This document shows positions 30,807-38,746 of a DNA stretch of 41,508 nucleotides, in pieces. Numbering within the stretch: the first letter of the stretch is position 1; the number at the start of each line of letters is the position of its first letter. The notes beneath the pieces are model-generated. The model saw nothing but the letters and a program-made list of their open reading frames with translations, had not been told where the DNA came from and made no database searches. A program made the translations under genes and the position numbers. Origin of the DNA: a virus; IMG/VR virus record IMGVR_UViG_3300036886_000032, positions 1 through 41,508 of that record, one strand, 5' to 3'.

Positions 30807-31292
30807 TTAAGCGTGGGGTAGAATCTTGGCCAATTCTTCAGGACTCATCTTACGAAGCTCATCATTAGAGTATTTCTTTTCAATGTCGGATTGACCGGAA
30901 GAGGTAATTGAAGCGGCTATTTCAGCTTCACGCTGAACCTTAACCGAAGCTAAGGCGTTTTTAACGTAAGGATTATTAACATCGCCGCCATTAGCATTGA
31001 TGAACTTAATGTCCTCATCGTTAAAGCCTTGAGCTTTTAGCTCCAACTTCTTTTCTAGTCGTTTTTCCATTCCTTCTAAATCAGTAGATTCTACAGTTGT
31101 TTTTAAGGGTTTGCTTTCTTTGACTCTGGCGTAAAGCTTTTTGTTGGTTTCTTCCAACTTCTTAGTTTTTTCCTCCAAAGCACGGTAATCATCAACCGTG
31201 GGAATATCTTCGGTATTCTCAGCCGCACCGTTATCGTTGGTGTTCTCCGTGACGTTTGAAGTGTCGTCATTCACAATAGCTTCTTCAGCCAT
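30807..31292 (-). CDS. Scaffolding protein (161 aa)
   Basis: I chose the ATG at 31292 (MAEEAIVNDDTSN, TATATG context). The nine-codon-longer frame would include a GCTGT/ACAGC hairpin at 31302-31316. An acidic disordered N-terminus, a central coiled coil (YRALEEKTKKLEETNKKLYA, MEKRLEKKLELKAQGF) and a C-terminal SNDELRKMSPEELAKILP helix are typical of phage scaffolds placed directly before the capsid gene. Confidence 0.75.
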   Translation of the reverse strand: MAEEAIVNDDTSNVTENTNDNGAAENTEDIPTVDDYRALEEKTKKLEETNKKLYARVKESKPLKTTVESTDLEGMEKRLEKKLELKAQGFNDEDIKFINANGGDVNNPYVKNALASVKVQREAEIAASITSSGQSDIEKKYSNDELRKMSPEELAKILPHA

Positions 31293-31347
31293 ATAATTAT
31301 GCTGTTTATGACAGCTCATAAAGCCCTGTTAAAAAGTGGGCTAAAAC

Positions 31348-31593
31348 TTATTTATATGAAACAGGCGTGTTGCCTGCTGCAATTTTAAGTAATTCCATTT
31401 CATCCATAAAGCGTCTGAGTCTTTCGTGAGTTTGTTTTCTAACAACTATCTCTGCCTTTATCATCGTAGCGGGTTGGGTAAGGTCTATTGAACTAACGCT
31501 AAGAATAGGTTTCAGGTAGTCTTCAAACATATCCCTGAACTCTTGAAAATCGGGGTCCTGAGTAAATTTAAGAATCTTATCCTTCGTCATCAT
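31348..31593 (-). CDS. Hypothetical structural-operon protein (81 aa)
   Basis: It starts MMTKDKILKFTQDPDFQEFR and is helical and charged (KAEIVVRKQTHERLRRFMDE). The start overlaps the previous gene's stop by 4 nt. It lies between portal and scaffold genes, so a head-assembly role is possible. Not recognised. Confidence 0.55.
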   Translation of the reverse strand: MMTKDKILKFTQDPDFQEFRDMFEDYLKPILSVSSIDLTQPATMIKAEIVVRKQTHERLRRFMDEMELLKIAAGNTPVSYK

Positions 31594-31844
31594 ATTCGTT
31601 TTCTTCTATTATTATTGGCGGCATATATGTGTGGATTTTTCTTTCTAAGCATTTCAAAATACTTATCATAATGCCTTTTCTCACACTCTTTTATTTTCCT
31701 TTCACATTCGTAAATCCAATAGCAGAAACTTTTATTATCTTTATCAAAAGCGATTTTAAACCAAACAATTAGGTTAGCCTTTCGTTTAATTGCCCAAATA
31801 ATTATTCTTACGAACTCTTTTGTCTTATACCAGGTATATGACAT
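31590..31844 (-). CDS. Hypothetical basic aromatic-rich protein (84 aa)
   Basis: It starts MSYTWYKTKEFVRIIIWAIK, includes SFCYWIYECERKIKECEKRH and ends ANNNRRKRI. It is strongly basic, with one hydrophobic stretch that could associate with membrane. The ATATG start lies 1 nt after the portal stop. Function unknown. Confidence 0.5.
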   Translation of the reverse strand: MSYTWYKTKEFVRIIIWAIKRKANLIVWFKIAFDKDNKSFCYWIYECERKIKECEKRHYDKYFEMLRKKNPHIYAANNNRRKRI

Positions 31845-31845
31845 A

Positions 31846-33735
31846 TTATCTTACTGGCATTGCTTGCATTGGTTTAGCCATCGGCTGACCCTGAGCCATA
31901 CCCCCCTGGGGTGTCTGACCTTGCCCCAACATAGGCTGAGTGGCCATATTAGCTTTCTGTGATTGTTCGGCATATTCTATTTCCATAGGATTAATACCCA
32001 TCATGGTGTTTATCTTCATAAAAATGGGTTTGACCATCGGGTTATCAAGTAAGGCGGGGTTCTGAGCGACACTTGATAAGAACTGGAATGACTGTTGCAT
32101 CAAAGCCAAGGTCTTGGTCTGTTCGTCTTTGGTTATGAACTCAAAGTCAAACTCAACATCCTTATACATTTGGTCTTTAATCTCTACCCAGCGTTCTTTA
32201 CCCATTCCTTTAAGTTTGGAAACAATAGTGGAAACCAAGAGCTTGTAATCGTCTTGACCCTCAACTTGAACCTCGCCATTAATAATCTTTTGATTGGCAA
32301 GTATCTTGGCGTATTCGTTATCAAAGTAATTCATATCATCAAGAGAACCGGAGAAGCGAAGCACGTGGGCGACACTTAAATCTTTAATCGCTTCAGGGAG
32401 TATCATATCCTTATAGTATTCTTTTAAAACCAAAAGTAATTCAGCTTTCTTTGACTCAAACTCAGATGAAGAGTTAGAATTCATTATCGCTGAAGTTGTA
32501 GCAGTCATTCTTCCGCCTCCACTCATTCCTTCTCCAAGTAATACTGAGTTAACAAACGACACCTCGGAAGCTAATTGAGAATATCTTGCTTCCTCCTGTT
32601 CAAATGCTCCAATGTTTCTTTCCTCATTAGCCAAAGCGGTAAGACCACCTTGCGCCCCAGAACGGATAACATCGCCACTCTGTAAGTCTGTTAGGATATT
32701 TTGAACGATAGTCGGGTCTTGCGTCTGAAAGATATGTAAAGCGGAAAGAGCCATCGCTATTCTCTTCTGATTAGCCATTTCATTCACTCTCTCTTGAGCC
32801 GGAAACAAATCCTCTATGACACCAACTCCCAATAAACGACCTTCAGTTGAATCATAATTATAGCCTTTAATCGGCCAGTCTTTCTTCCATTCGCTCTTGT
32901 ATAGAATAGTGCCTCCGTCTACATCGTTATTCTCTTGATTCTTGGTAAGGTCAAAAGGGTTGGCAACAATAAAGACAGACCGAACCATCTCATCTTCTTC
33001 ATAACCTCGTGCGTCATTTCCCTTCTCAAGCCAGCCTTTAGGAACTTCACCAAATCTACGCCACACCTCGTGATAGGTTGAGGAACGAATAATGTTAGAT
33101 ACATTCGTTTCTCTCATCGGATAAGACTTGGGAGCTTCTCCGTTCTTGTTTCTATCCTTTCTAATGACTTCTTCAACAGCGTCTTTATCCCAGCCGTTAC
33201 TCTTAGCCATTCGTCTTAACTGTGTATCGGTTAAATAGTATTTATAGGTAACAAAGCGTGATTCCTCTATTGATTCGGCGGTCGAGTCAAAAGCCATTCG
33301 TCTTAAATCTAAAACTCCTTTATCCCATTTCTCTTTCATCTTTTCAATAAAGACTGAACCATAGATAGGAGCCTTGCGGGTAATGGCGTCAAACATCTTC
33401 TGAACATTATGTTCTCTATTCCACTGCTTCAACTCTTCTTGTAATAAAAAAGCGGCCATCACACTATGAGGATTAGTCGCTGTTAAAACAATATCTTTAG
33501 CATCAAACTTAAGGAGCTTAGAAGCAACCTTAGCTCTTAGCTTTGAGATGTTATAAAAGATTTTCTCTAAGCCCGATATTTTCGTCTTATCTTGAAACTG
33601 GGAGTTATAGTAAGAATGACAACGTTTGATTGTCTCGTAAGAATTAAATAGATACCCGTATACTATTTCTATGAAGTTATTGGTATAGTCTTGAACTTCA
33701 TTTCTTATCTGACTATAAATACTTGTGTAGGCCAT
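31846..33735 (-). CDS. Portal protein (629 aa)
   Basis: It starts MAYTSIYSQIRNEVQDYTNN. It has a clip/stem-like organisation: NISKLRAKVASKLLKF, APIYGSVFIEKMKEKW, SRFVTYKYYLTDTQLRRMA, a core GRLLGVGVIEDLFPAQERVN followed by a long helix (NEMANQKRIAMALSALHIF), and a Gln/Met/Pro-rich C-terminal tail (GQGQTPQGGMAQGQPMAK). Gene position directly after the terminase and a size of 629 aa support a podovirus-type portal. Confidence 0.75.
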   Translation of the reverse strand: MAYTSIYSQIRNEVQDYTNNFIEIVYGYLFNSYETIKRCHSYYNSQFQDKTKISGLEKIFYNISKLRAKVASKLLKFDAKDIVLTATNPHSVMAAFLLQEELKQWNREHNVQKMFDAITRKAPIYGSVFIEKMKEKWDKGVLDLRRMAFDSTAESIEESRFVTYKYYLTDTQLRRMAKSNGWDKDAVEEVIRKDRNKNGEAPKSYPMRETNVSNIIRSSTYHEVWRRFGEVPKGWLEKGNDARGYEEDEMVRSVFIVANPFDLTKNQENNDVDGGTILYKSEWKKDWPIKGYNYDSTEGRLLGVGVIEDLFPAQERVNEMANQKRIAMALSALHIFQTQDPTIVQNILTDLQSGDVIRSGAQGGLTALANEERNIGAFEQEEARYSQLASEVSFVNSVLLGEGMSGGGRMTATTSAIMNSNSSSEFESKKAELLLVLKEYYKDMILPEAIKDLSVAHVLRFSGSLDDMNYFDNEYAKILANQKIINGEVQVEGQDDYKLLVSTIVSKLKGMGKERWVEIKDQMYKDVEFDFEFITKDEQTKTLALMQQSFQFLSSVAQNPALLDNPMVKPIFMKINTMMGINPMEIEYAEQSQKANMATQPMLGQGQTPQGGMAQGQPMAKPMQAMPVR

Positions 33736-33736
33736 A

Positions 33737-34954
33737 TTATCTAAAATTATTCTGCGTTTCTCTATTACGCTCTATTCTATTTTGTAAATTAAAGTCTTGA
33801 ATAACAGGCTGATTGTTCATCATCAGAACATAACGCAAAGCATCCATAGCATCATCATTCTCCTTTAGCGGAACTTCCTTTAATGGGTCATCGGGGTCAT
33901 AGCAGTAGCTTTCCAACTCAGCGATTGTGTTAATACAAGAGTTATGGATAAATAAGCGGTTCTGCTTAAACATCTCTCTTACAATGTTAATTCCGTTAAT
34001 GATTGAGTCCTTGCCTTTATTAACCTCTAAGCAGTTTATTCCGTGTTGCTGTAAGACAGCAATTCTATCAGGAGAAGCAGGGTCGGGATAAAGTTTAGCC
34101 AGTTTAAGGCTCTGTATCTTCTCAATCAGCTGGTCATTTGTCTGAGATGATTTATACCATTCATTCGTCACCCAATATCTGTTAGCGTAATCAACCTTTA
34201 TAGTAAGAAGTGCCATTGGATGATTAAAGCCAAAGTCCAAGCCACCCATCGTTTCAATGATTCCTTCCGGTGCTTTATCAAACAGATGTAGATTACGTTT
34301 AAACTCTTGATAAACAAGCCCTTCGCTCTTCTTAAAGTCAGCCAGATACTCCTGAGCAAAACGAGTATCAGTCATCTGAGCCTTCAAGCTGTCTATTTCT
34401 TCTTTTGAAATGTGAGGATTATCGTAGGTTGTAAAGTGAAATGCTCCCCAATTCTCATCTGTTAAATGCTTATTGTAAAGGTCGTAGAAATGATTAAACC
34501 CTCTGGGGGTTGAGATGAAATCAGCTCCGCCCCTTCTGTCCGTCAAGGTCGGAATCAGAACCTCCTGCCATAAAGCCCAAAAGTTTTTATATTTAGCGAC
34601 TTCGTCAAGAATAATCTTATCAAAGTATTGTCCTCTAAGATTCTCAACGCTCTCCCAACCTTTTAAAATGATAAATGATTCTGTTCCCTGTAAATTGCGA
34701 ACAGTAATCTCTAATCTGGTTTCGTTTATGTTTGTAGCGATTCCGACTAATTCCTTTTTTAAAATATTCCAAGCAATTTCCCTCGCTTCGCCTAATGTGG
34801 GAGCAAGATAACATTGTCTTGATTCTCTTGCGATTGCCAAACCCTTTATAGATTCTGTTTCAAATACGGTCTTGCCAAAACGCCGACCACAGTTAATTAC
34901 TTTGAATCGGTGTCTGTCCCTCGCTATTATCTTTTGGCTCGGTGTCAATAACAC
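33737..34954 (-). CDS. terL: Terminase large subunit (405 aa), GTG start
   Basis: Walker A CGRRFGKT (22-29), Walker B FDKIILDEVAKY (about 111-122) and coupling motif FISTPRGFNHF form the ATPase. MGGLDFGFNHP, a mid-domain YPDPASPDRI and a closing NDDAMDALRY form the RNase H-like nuclease. The frame has no upstream ATG, only a GTG at 34954 preceded closely by a stop, so GTG initiation is proposed. It overlaps the upstream gene by 62 nt, so translation is probably coupled. Confidence 0.92.
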   Translation of the reverse strand: MLLTPSQKIIARDRHRFKVINCGRRFGKTVFETESIKGLAIARESRQCYLAPTLGEAREIAWNILKKELVGIATNINETRLEITVRNLQGTESFIILKGWESVENLRGQYFDKIILDEVAKYKNFWALWQEVLIPTLTDRRGGADFISTPRGFNHFYDLYNKHLTDENWGAFHFTTYDNPHISKEEIDSLKAQMTDTRFAQEYLADFKKSEGLVYQEFKRNLHLFDKAPEGIIETMGGLDFGFNHPMALLTIKVDYANRYWVTNEWYKSSQTNDQLIEKIQSLKLAKLYPDPASPDRIAVLQQHGINCLEVNKGKDSIINGINIVREMFKQNRLFIHNSCINTIAELESYCYDPDDPLKEVPLKENDDAMDALRYVLMMNNQPVIQDFNLQNRIERNRETQNNFR

Positions 34955-35225
34955 AATCGTTTATATTAAAAGTGTCAGCTATGTCTTTATCTATATTAAC
35001 TGTCATTGAAACATTAGCGTTTATATCTTTCTTTTCGGTCATTCCTTTTAGAACAATTGGCATAACAATTACAGACATATCTTTAGTTTCAATCTTTTCC
35101 TGTTCTTTAATTCTTTGTAGTTCACGATTAGCAATACTATTGGCTAAATCTTCATCTATCCATTTCTTAACTATTTCTCTATCGGTGTGTCTTCCACCTC
35201 CCTTATTGCCAAATTGTCCACCCAT
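34893..35225 (-). CDS. Possible terminase small subunit (110 aa)
   Basis: It starts MGGQFGNKGGGRHTDREIVK, with a Gly-rich basic head, a helical REIVKKWIDEDLANSIANRE and an Asn/Asp-rich tail. Position immediately upstream of and overlapping terL is where the small subunit usually lies. No helix-turn-helix is obvious, so the assignment rests on context. Confidence 0.45.
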   Translation of the reverse strand: MGGQFGNKGGGRHTDREIVKKWIDEDLANSIANRELQRIKEQEKIETKDMSVIVMPIVLKGMTEKKDINANVSMTVNIDKDIADTFNINDCVIDTEPKDNSEGQTPIQSN

Positions 35226-35252
35226 CTGTTTAAACTATTATTTTATTTACCC

Positions 35253-35474
35253 TTAGATTCTTTTTTCTCGTGGAGTTTTGATTCTAATTTGCTTAAAGGC
35301 ATCTTCTTGGCCATTTTTAAAGTCATTTTCATATTAGTCTTTTAATACATCGTCAATCGGAACCTCCTCCTTATAATTGGCAATGTTCTGATTAACCTGA
35401 TTAAGCTCTCTTTGAATCTGCTCCAAGGCGGCTAAAAGGTCATAAGCTCTTACTTTCAATGATTCTTTAGTCAT
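35253..35474 (-). CDS. Small coiled-coil protein (73 aa)
   Basis: It starts MTKESLKVRAYDLLAALEQI, then QRELNQVNQNIANYKEEVP, and has a basic Met-rich end (TNMKMTLKMAKKMPLSKLES). Its ATG overlaps the preceding TGA (ATGA at 35471-35474). The first 40 residues strongly predict a coiled coil. Role unknown; possible terminase or head-assembly partner. Confidence 0.5.
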
Positions 35475-35725
35475 AACTTTTTTAAATTATTATCTTTTAA
35501 AACTTGATATAAACCTTGTGCTAAAAATTCAATTGTATTTTCGCTTAACTGATTATTTAGGCAATGAAGAATTTCGTGAACCAAAGTAACATTTTTCTGT
35601 TCTTCATTCAGCCCCTCGTCTATCTCAATGGTGCTGGTTGAAAAATCCGTGTGTCCGCAATCATCTCCTAAATCCTTATAGACAATAGAGTAGATGATAC
35701 CGCCAATTTTAAGCTTAGTTTTCAT
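35471..35725 (-). CDS. Small HEILH metallopeptidase-like protein (84 aa)
   Basis: HEILH (50-54) is a zincin HExxH motif, preceded by TIEIDEGLNEEQKNVTLV and followed by a helical EFLAQGLYQVLKDN. Compact phage proteins of this form resemble ImmA/IrrE- or SprT-like peptidases. A third zinc ligand (Glu in ENTIEF) is plausible. A perfect AGGAGG lies at 35733-35738, 7 nt before the start. Confidence 0.65.
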   Translation of the reverse strand: MKTKLKIGGIIYSIVYKDLGDDCGHTDFSTSTIEIDEGLNEEQKNVTLVHEILHCLNNQLSENTIEFLAQGLYQVLKDNNLKKL

Positions 35726-35732
35726 ATTTCCG

Positions 35733-35738
35733 CCTCCT
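35733..35738 (-). promoter_or_regulatory. Canonical Shine-Dalgarno (AGGAGG)
   Basis: On the minus strand AGGAGGCGGAAATATG gives AGGAGG with a 7-nt gap to the ATG of the 84-aa metallopeptidase gene. This is the second of only two such sites noticed. Confidence 0.7.
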
Positions 35739-35819
35739 ATGAGAAGTAATTAATTTCCCCCAAGTTTACTAAGCTCGGTAATGTAGAATTCATCAACCGT
35801 ATTCTGTGCTTAAGAACTC

Positions 35820-35966
35820 TTAAGAAGCGGATGTATGTAAATTACGCATTTTCTTTTGTTTTATATCTTGCTCAATTTTACGTCTAAGTTTGGCAGATAA
35901 ATCTACCGTGGTATCTTCATTTTCCATTTCTGGATAACCAATATGATAAACGATTTGTTCTGCCAT
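35820..35966 (-). CDS. Small hypothetical protein, first leftward ORF (48 aa)
   Basis: It starts MAEQIVYHIGYPEMENEDTT, then has a basic helix (LSAKLRRKIEQDIKQKKMRN). It is the most upstream leftward ORF, adjacent to the control region. The basic helix suggests nucleic-acid contact; no family recognised. Confidence 0.45.
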   Translation of the reverse strand: MAEQIVYHIGYPEMENEDTTVDLSAKLRRKIEQDIKQKKMRNLHTSAS

Positions 35967-36260
35967 ACCTATATACGCCAAAAAATCCCAACTTGTTATT
36001 GTGGGGTTACACTTTGGCGTTCTCTGATTATGTCTAAATTAGCCATTGAATCAGTCTTATAGAAATAGCTATTATTCTACAAATGAACACCAAATAAATT
36101 GTTTCCAGACCGTCTCATTATCCATTCACTATTTTGGCGACCCGTTGTCGGGGTCAAGCGAACTTCAATTGGGATGGGTACAGAAATAATTTACATATTC
36201 ATAATAGCATATAAAACCTTATTCTACTAATCTTGTATGCTTAGCCAAAATATAGACCAC
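35967..36260. promoter_or_regulatory. Divergent control region with repeated TTTGGCG boxes
   Basis: ACGCCAAA (35975-35982) and TTTGGCGT (36013-36020) form an 8-bp inverted repeat around a 30-nt spacer. A third TTTGGCG is at 36133-36139. A GACCC/GGGTC hairpin (36139-36155) follows. The boxes lie between the leftward and rightward arms and could be operators. No clear minus-strand sigma70 promoter was found; a weak plus-strand one (TTCAAT, 17 nt, TAATTT) is possible near 36.16-36.19 kb. Confidence 0.4.
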
Positions 36261-36289
36261 TTGACATTGTTTCTATATGGGTATAAAAT
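36261..36289 (+). promoter_or_regulatory. Strong sigma70-like promoter for the rightward arm
   Basis: TTGACA (36261-36266), 17-nt spacer, TAAAAT (36284-36289). Start of transcription is expected near 36296, only about 7 nt before the ATG at 36303, so the mRNA would be nearly leaderless. This decides the start of the following gene. Confidence 0.75.
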
Positions 36290-36302
36290 AATAGTGCTTG
36301 TT

Positions 36303-36731
36303 ATGAACATATCAAAAGAGTGGTTAGAACCAGAGGAAAGAGTGGATAGTGCTACCGTGGAAAATACTCCATTGGAGGAGGGTTTTTATAACTCTCCTTT
36401 TTTTAAATCATATTTACCGCACGAGCGGTTCCATTCCCGTGATAAGGGTTGTGATATTGAAATGGTAGTTATGATAGGAGATAGCATACACTCTTATTAT
36501 AAATCTCCGGTTGTTAGTAGAATTTGCCACACCCACAATGTAAGGTGTTCCAAGACGGGCTGGGAATGGGGCTGGTATCTCGGCACAAGTTCAAAGTTTA
36601 AATATAAGTCTTGCGAAAAATGCGGACACCCGTTTAACTATCAACACGAGTCTGCTAGATATTGTTCAAAATGTCGGATTATAATTCAAAATGAAAAAGA
36701 TGCTAAAAGAAGGGCTGTGGAAAAGCCTTAA
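36303..36731 (+). CDS. Early protein with C-terminal zinc finger (142 aa)
   Basis: The start MNISKEWLEPEERVD at 36303 is preferred over the longer frame because a near-consensus promoter overlaps the 22 extra codons. Towards the C-terminus are HTHNVRCSKTGWEWGWYLG and two CxxC pairs (KSCEKCGHPF, RYCSKCRII) 15 residues apart, a zinc-ribbon layout, ending in a basic tail. As the first rightward gene behind the strongest promoter it may be an early regulator or host-takeover protein; inference only. Confidence 0.65.
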   Translation: MNISKEWLEPEERVDSATVENTPLEEGFYNSPFFKSYLPHERFHSRDKGCDIEMVVMIGDSIHSYYKSPVVSRICHTHNVRCSKTGWEWGWYLGTSSKFKYKSCEKCGHPFNYQHESARYCSKCRIIIQNEKDAKRRAVEKP

Positions 36732-36752
36732 TCTTATTTAATATTAGCTGAT

Positions 36753-36781
36753 TTGAAGTAGACCGTTTAAAGTGCTATTAT
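36753..36781 (+). promoter_or_regulatory. Sigma70-like promoter
   Basis: TTGAAG (36753-36758), 17-nt spacer, TATTAT (36776-36781). Transcription would start near 36788, leaving a leader of about 227 nt before the ATG at 37015. Confidence 0.55.
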
Positions 36782-36787
36782 AAAGAT

Positions 36788-37014
36788 ATAAATAACTCGT
36801 GACCCATAGAGAGTGAGCGAGCCAAAATAATTAGACTCTATCCCACGCATACGGACACCTCAACTCAAAGCAGAATAACTTCTTTAACAACCACAGCCAC
36901 GCCCCCTAAGATAACAAGTTTTGATAAACCCTATACTACATACCGATATGATAGATACTGCTTAAGATTAGGCAAATGGCTGCGGTGGGGGTTTAGGGTA
37001 ATATATAATCATAT
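36788..37014 (+). promoter_or_regulatory. Long untranslated leader
   Basis: There is no convincing ORF here. ATAGAG at about 36808-36813 can pair with CTCTAT at about 36836-36841, forming one clear hairpin. The rest is unstructured by eye, with a G-rich run (GGTGGGGGTTTAGGG) near 36984-36999. It could carry an RNA regulator; I see no known riboswitch. Confidence 0.3.
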
Positions 37015-37185
37015 ATGGTAAGTAAACTAAGACAGCCAGAAATTGTGGTCTGGCAAAAGGTGGGCATAGATAAACAATGCTACGCTATTCTTCGTAAACA
37101 GAAGAAAGAACAAGAGAAGTCTATGATGAGAATAATTAGAGATTTAATAATTGAAAAATATGTTAGACAGAACCAACTATCTTAA
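37015..37185 (+). CDS. Small basic protein, ribbon-helix-helix-like (56 aa)
   Basis: It starts MVSKLRQPEIVVWQKVGIDK, then CYAILRKQKKEQEKSMMRII, and ends KYVRQNQLS. A short strand followed by two helices with Ser at a turn matches the ribbon-helix-helix transcription-factor layout. Location after the long leader fits an early regulator. Confidence 0.45.
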   Translation: MVSKLRQPEIVVWQKVGIDKQCYAILRKQKKEQEKSMMRIIRDLIIEKYVRQNQLS

Positions 37186-37330
37186 ACAACTAAGAGAGGG
37201 TCTTGTCGCTCATCTTTCTTATCATCCAACTCATTCAAAGGCCGAGCTTCACCTTGTAGAGATAACAGAAAGAATTAATAAAGCCGAGGGGGAGGAGAAG
37301 TTAAAAGATGCCCCGGAGTTTCTTAAATGA
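37160..37330 (+). CDS. Small hypothetical protein (56 aa)
   Basis: It starts MLDRTNYLKQLREGLVAHLS, includes HSKAELHLVEITERINKAEG and ends APEFLK. It overlaps the preceding ORF by 26 nt in another frame, with an ATATG start. Helical, His-rich centre; unknown. Confidence 0.5.
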   Translation: MLDRTNYLKQLREGLVAHLSYHPTHSKAELHLVEITERINKAEGEEKLKDAPEFLK

Positions 37331-37331
37331 T

Positions 37332-37628
37332 ATGGTAAATAAGGTTAATGGTTTTGCCTCATATTACTACGATGACCAAAAGAAAATCCTTTTCCGAACA
37401 GGGCTTGAAAGCAAGCATATAATATGGACTGGAGATTGTAAGGGGTCGTGTGCTTTCAACAAGGCTATCTATGAGAAATTCCCCGAAGCCTTATTGCTTG
37501 GCTTTCACTATAACGGAGTGCGGTATTCAACCACAAGAGAACTTTTTAATCATTATAAGGTTAGTCTGGCGTGGCAGGAGCCACAAGTTGCTTGTCCATT
37601 GGCTTGTTATCACGAAGAAAAAATATGA
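37332..37628 (+). CDS. Hypothetical protein (98 aa)
   Basis: I chose the ATG at 37332, 1 nt after the previous stop (TGATATGG); an eight-codon-longer frame exists. It contains FASYYYDDQKKILFRTGLES, IIWTGDCKGSCAFNKAIYEK and CPLACYHEEKI. Four Cys in two groups could bind metal. Its TGA overlaps the methyltransferase ATG. Confidence 0.55.
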   Translation: MVNKVNGFASYYYDDQKKILFRTGLESKHIIWTGDCKGSCAFNKAIYEKFPEALLLGFHYNGVRYSTTRELFNHYKVSLAWQEPQVACPLACYHEEKI

Positions 37629-38527
37629 ATAAACTATATCAAGGAGATTGTTTAGAAGTAATGAAAGATATTGACGATAAGTCTATTGATATGATTTTAT
37701 GCGATTTACCCTACGGAACAACAGCTTGTAAGTGGGATACCATCATTCCTTTTGAGCCACTCTGGGAACAGTATAAGAGAATAATTAAGGATAACGGGGC
37801 AATAGTTTTAACTTCCTCACAACCATTTACAACAGATTTAATAAATTCAGCTAGAGATATTTTTAAATATGAGTGGATTTGGGATAAGGTTTCAGGAAAA
37901 GATTTTTATCAGGCTAAAAAAAGACCATTAAAACAACACGAAAACATACTAATTTTTTCTAAGGGTAATACTATTTATAACCCACAGATGTATGAAGCTG
38001 ATAAAAAAAATATTAGAGATAGAATCAAAAATAATACAAAAGCACAACAAGATACTATCTATGGAGATTTAAAGGAATATACTTCACAAAAGGATGAAAG
38101 AAAAAGATACCCAGGAAGCATATTTATTCATAGCTATCAGGAAAATGAATTACATTACTCAAAAAGATTACATAATACACAAAAACCAGTAGCCCTATTT
38201 GAATACTTAATCAAAACATACACTAATGAAGGCGACTTAGTATTAGATAATTGTGCGGGAAGTGGAACTACTGGAGTAGCCTGTAAAAATACCAATCGAA
38301 ACTTTATCTTAATAGAACAAGACGAAAAGTATTGTGAGGTTATAAAAGAAAGAGTTGGTTGTGAAATAATTAAAGGAGAAAAAGGAATTGAATTAGAATG
38401 TATAGAATGTAATAAAATATATAATAGTAATACCAGCAAACACTTAGCACTCTGCCCCGAGTGTGGTGGTAAAATAAAAGGCCGTTATTGTGAAGATTGT
38501 TTAGAGGAACTAAATAAAAACTTTTAG
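37625..38527 (+). CDS. DNA methyltransferase with C-terminal zinc ribbon (300 aa)
   Basis: I chose the ATG at 37625, which overlaps the previous TGA as ATGA. Motif IV is CDLPYG (26-31, the DLPY variant of DPPY) and motif I is DNCAGSGTTGVACKNTNR (near 205-222): the order IV then I is that of the beta class (N6-adenine or N4-cytosine). A region around 80-120 (KDFYQAKKRPLKQHENILIF) matches DNA-methylase N4/N6 proteins. The last 45 residues add Cys pairs (CIEC, CPECGG, CEDC), an unusual zinc-ribbon extension that could aid target recognition. Confidence 0.85.
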   Translation: MNKLYQGDCLEVMKDIDDKSIDMILCDLPYGTTACKWDTIIPFEPLWEQYKRIIKDNGAIVLTSSQPFTTDLINSARDIFKYEWIWDKVSGKDFYQAKKRPLKQHENILIFSKGNTIYNPQMYEADKKNIRDRIKNNTKAQQDTIYGDLKEYTSQKDERKRYPGSIFIHSYQENELHYSKRLHNTQKPVALFEYLIKTYTNEGDLVLDNCAGSGTTGVACKNTNRNFILIEQDEKYCEVIKERVGCEIIKGEKGIELECIECNKIYNSNTSKHLALCPECGGKIKGRYCEDCLEELNKNF

Positions 38528-38554
38528 AAAAAATAATTATTTGGTCGTAGGGGG

Positions 38555-38563
38555 TGTGGAAAA
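38555..38563 (-). promoter_or_regulatory. DnaA-box-like 9-mer
   Basis: TGTGGAAAA here is TTTTCCACA on the other strand, matching TTWTNCACA. It lies in an A/T-rich 244-nt gene-free gap just upstream of the SSB operon, so it could mark an origin. A single box is weak evidence. Confidence 0.25.
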
Positions 38564-38621
38564 CTCTGAAAAGTAGTCAAAAAAGCCCCATTTTTCAACA
38601 TTTTATTAGTTGCCTTGTGTA

Positions 38622-38650
38622 TTGACCTTTATATTTACCTATGCTAAACT
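38622..38650 (+). promoter_or_regulatory. Sigma70-like promoter of the SSB operon
   Basis: TTGACC (38622-38627), 17-nt spacer, TAAACT (38645-38650). Expected start near 38657, which places the 38679-38746 stem-loop inside the leader. Confidence 0.6.
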
Positions 38651-38678
38651 GTTAGTAGGTTTAACAAAAGAATATTAA

Positions 38679-38746
38679 GACTGAGGCACTTGCCGAAAGG
38701 ATAAAACGCTGAAAGGCCATAGCTCCAATTTGCTTGTGCCTCAGTC
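38679..38746 (+). promoter_or_regulatory. Leader stem-loop with 11-bp perfect stem
   Basis: GACTGAGGCAC (38679-38689) pairs perfectly with GTGCCTCAGTC (38736-38746). The 46-nt interior contains CCGAAAGG (a GNRA-closed mini-hairpin) and GCTGAAAGGCC. No U-tract follows, so it is not a simple terminator. It ends 25 nt before the first gene of the operon, suggesting a regulatory or processing RNA element of unrecognised class. Confidence 0.6.

Noticed and set aside
34800-36300. Lysogeny module (integrase, cI-like repressor, attachment site)
   Set aside because: No recombinase or repressor ORF was recognised in the window; the divergent region has only short boxes.
37004-37009. TATAAT as the -10 of a promoter for the 37015 gene
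   Set aside because: There is no acceptable -35 at 16-18 nt upstream and the start would fall on the ATG; the promoter at 36753-36781 is better.
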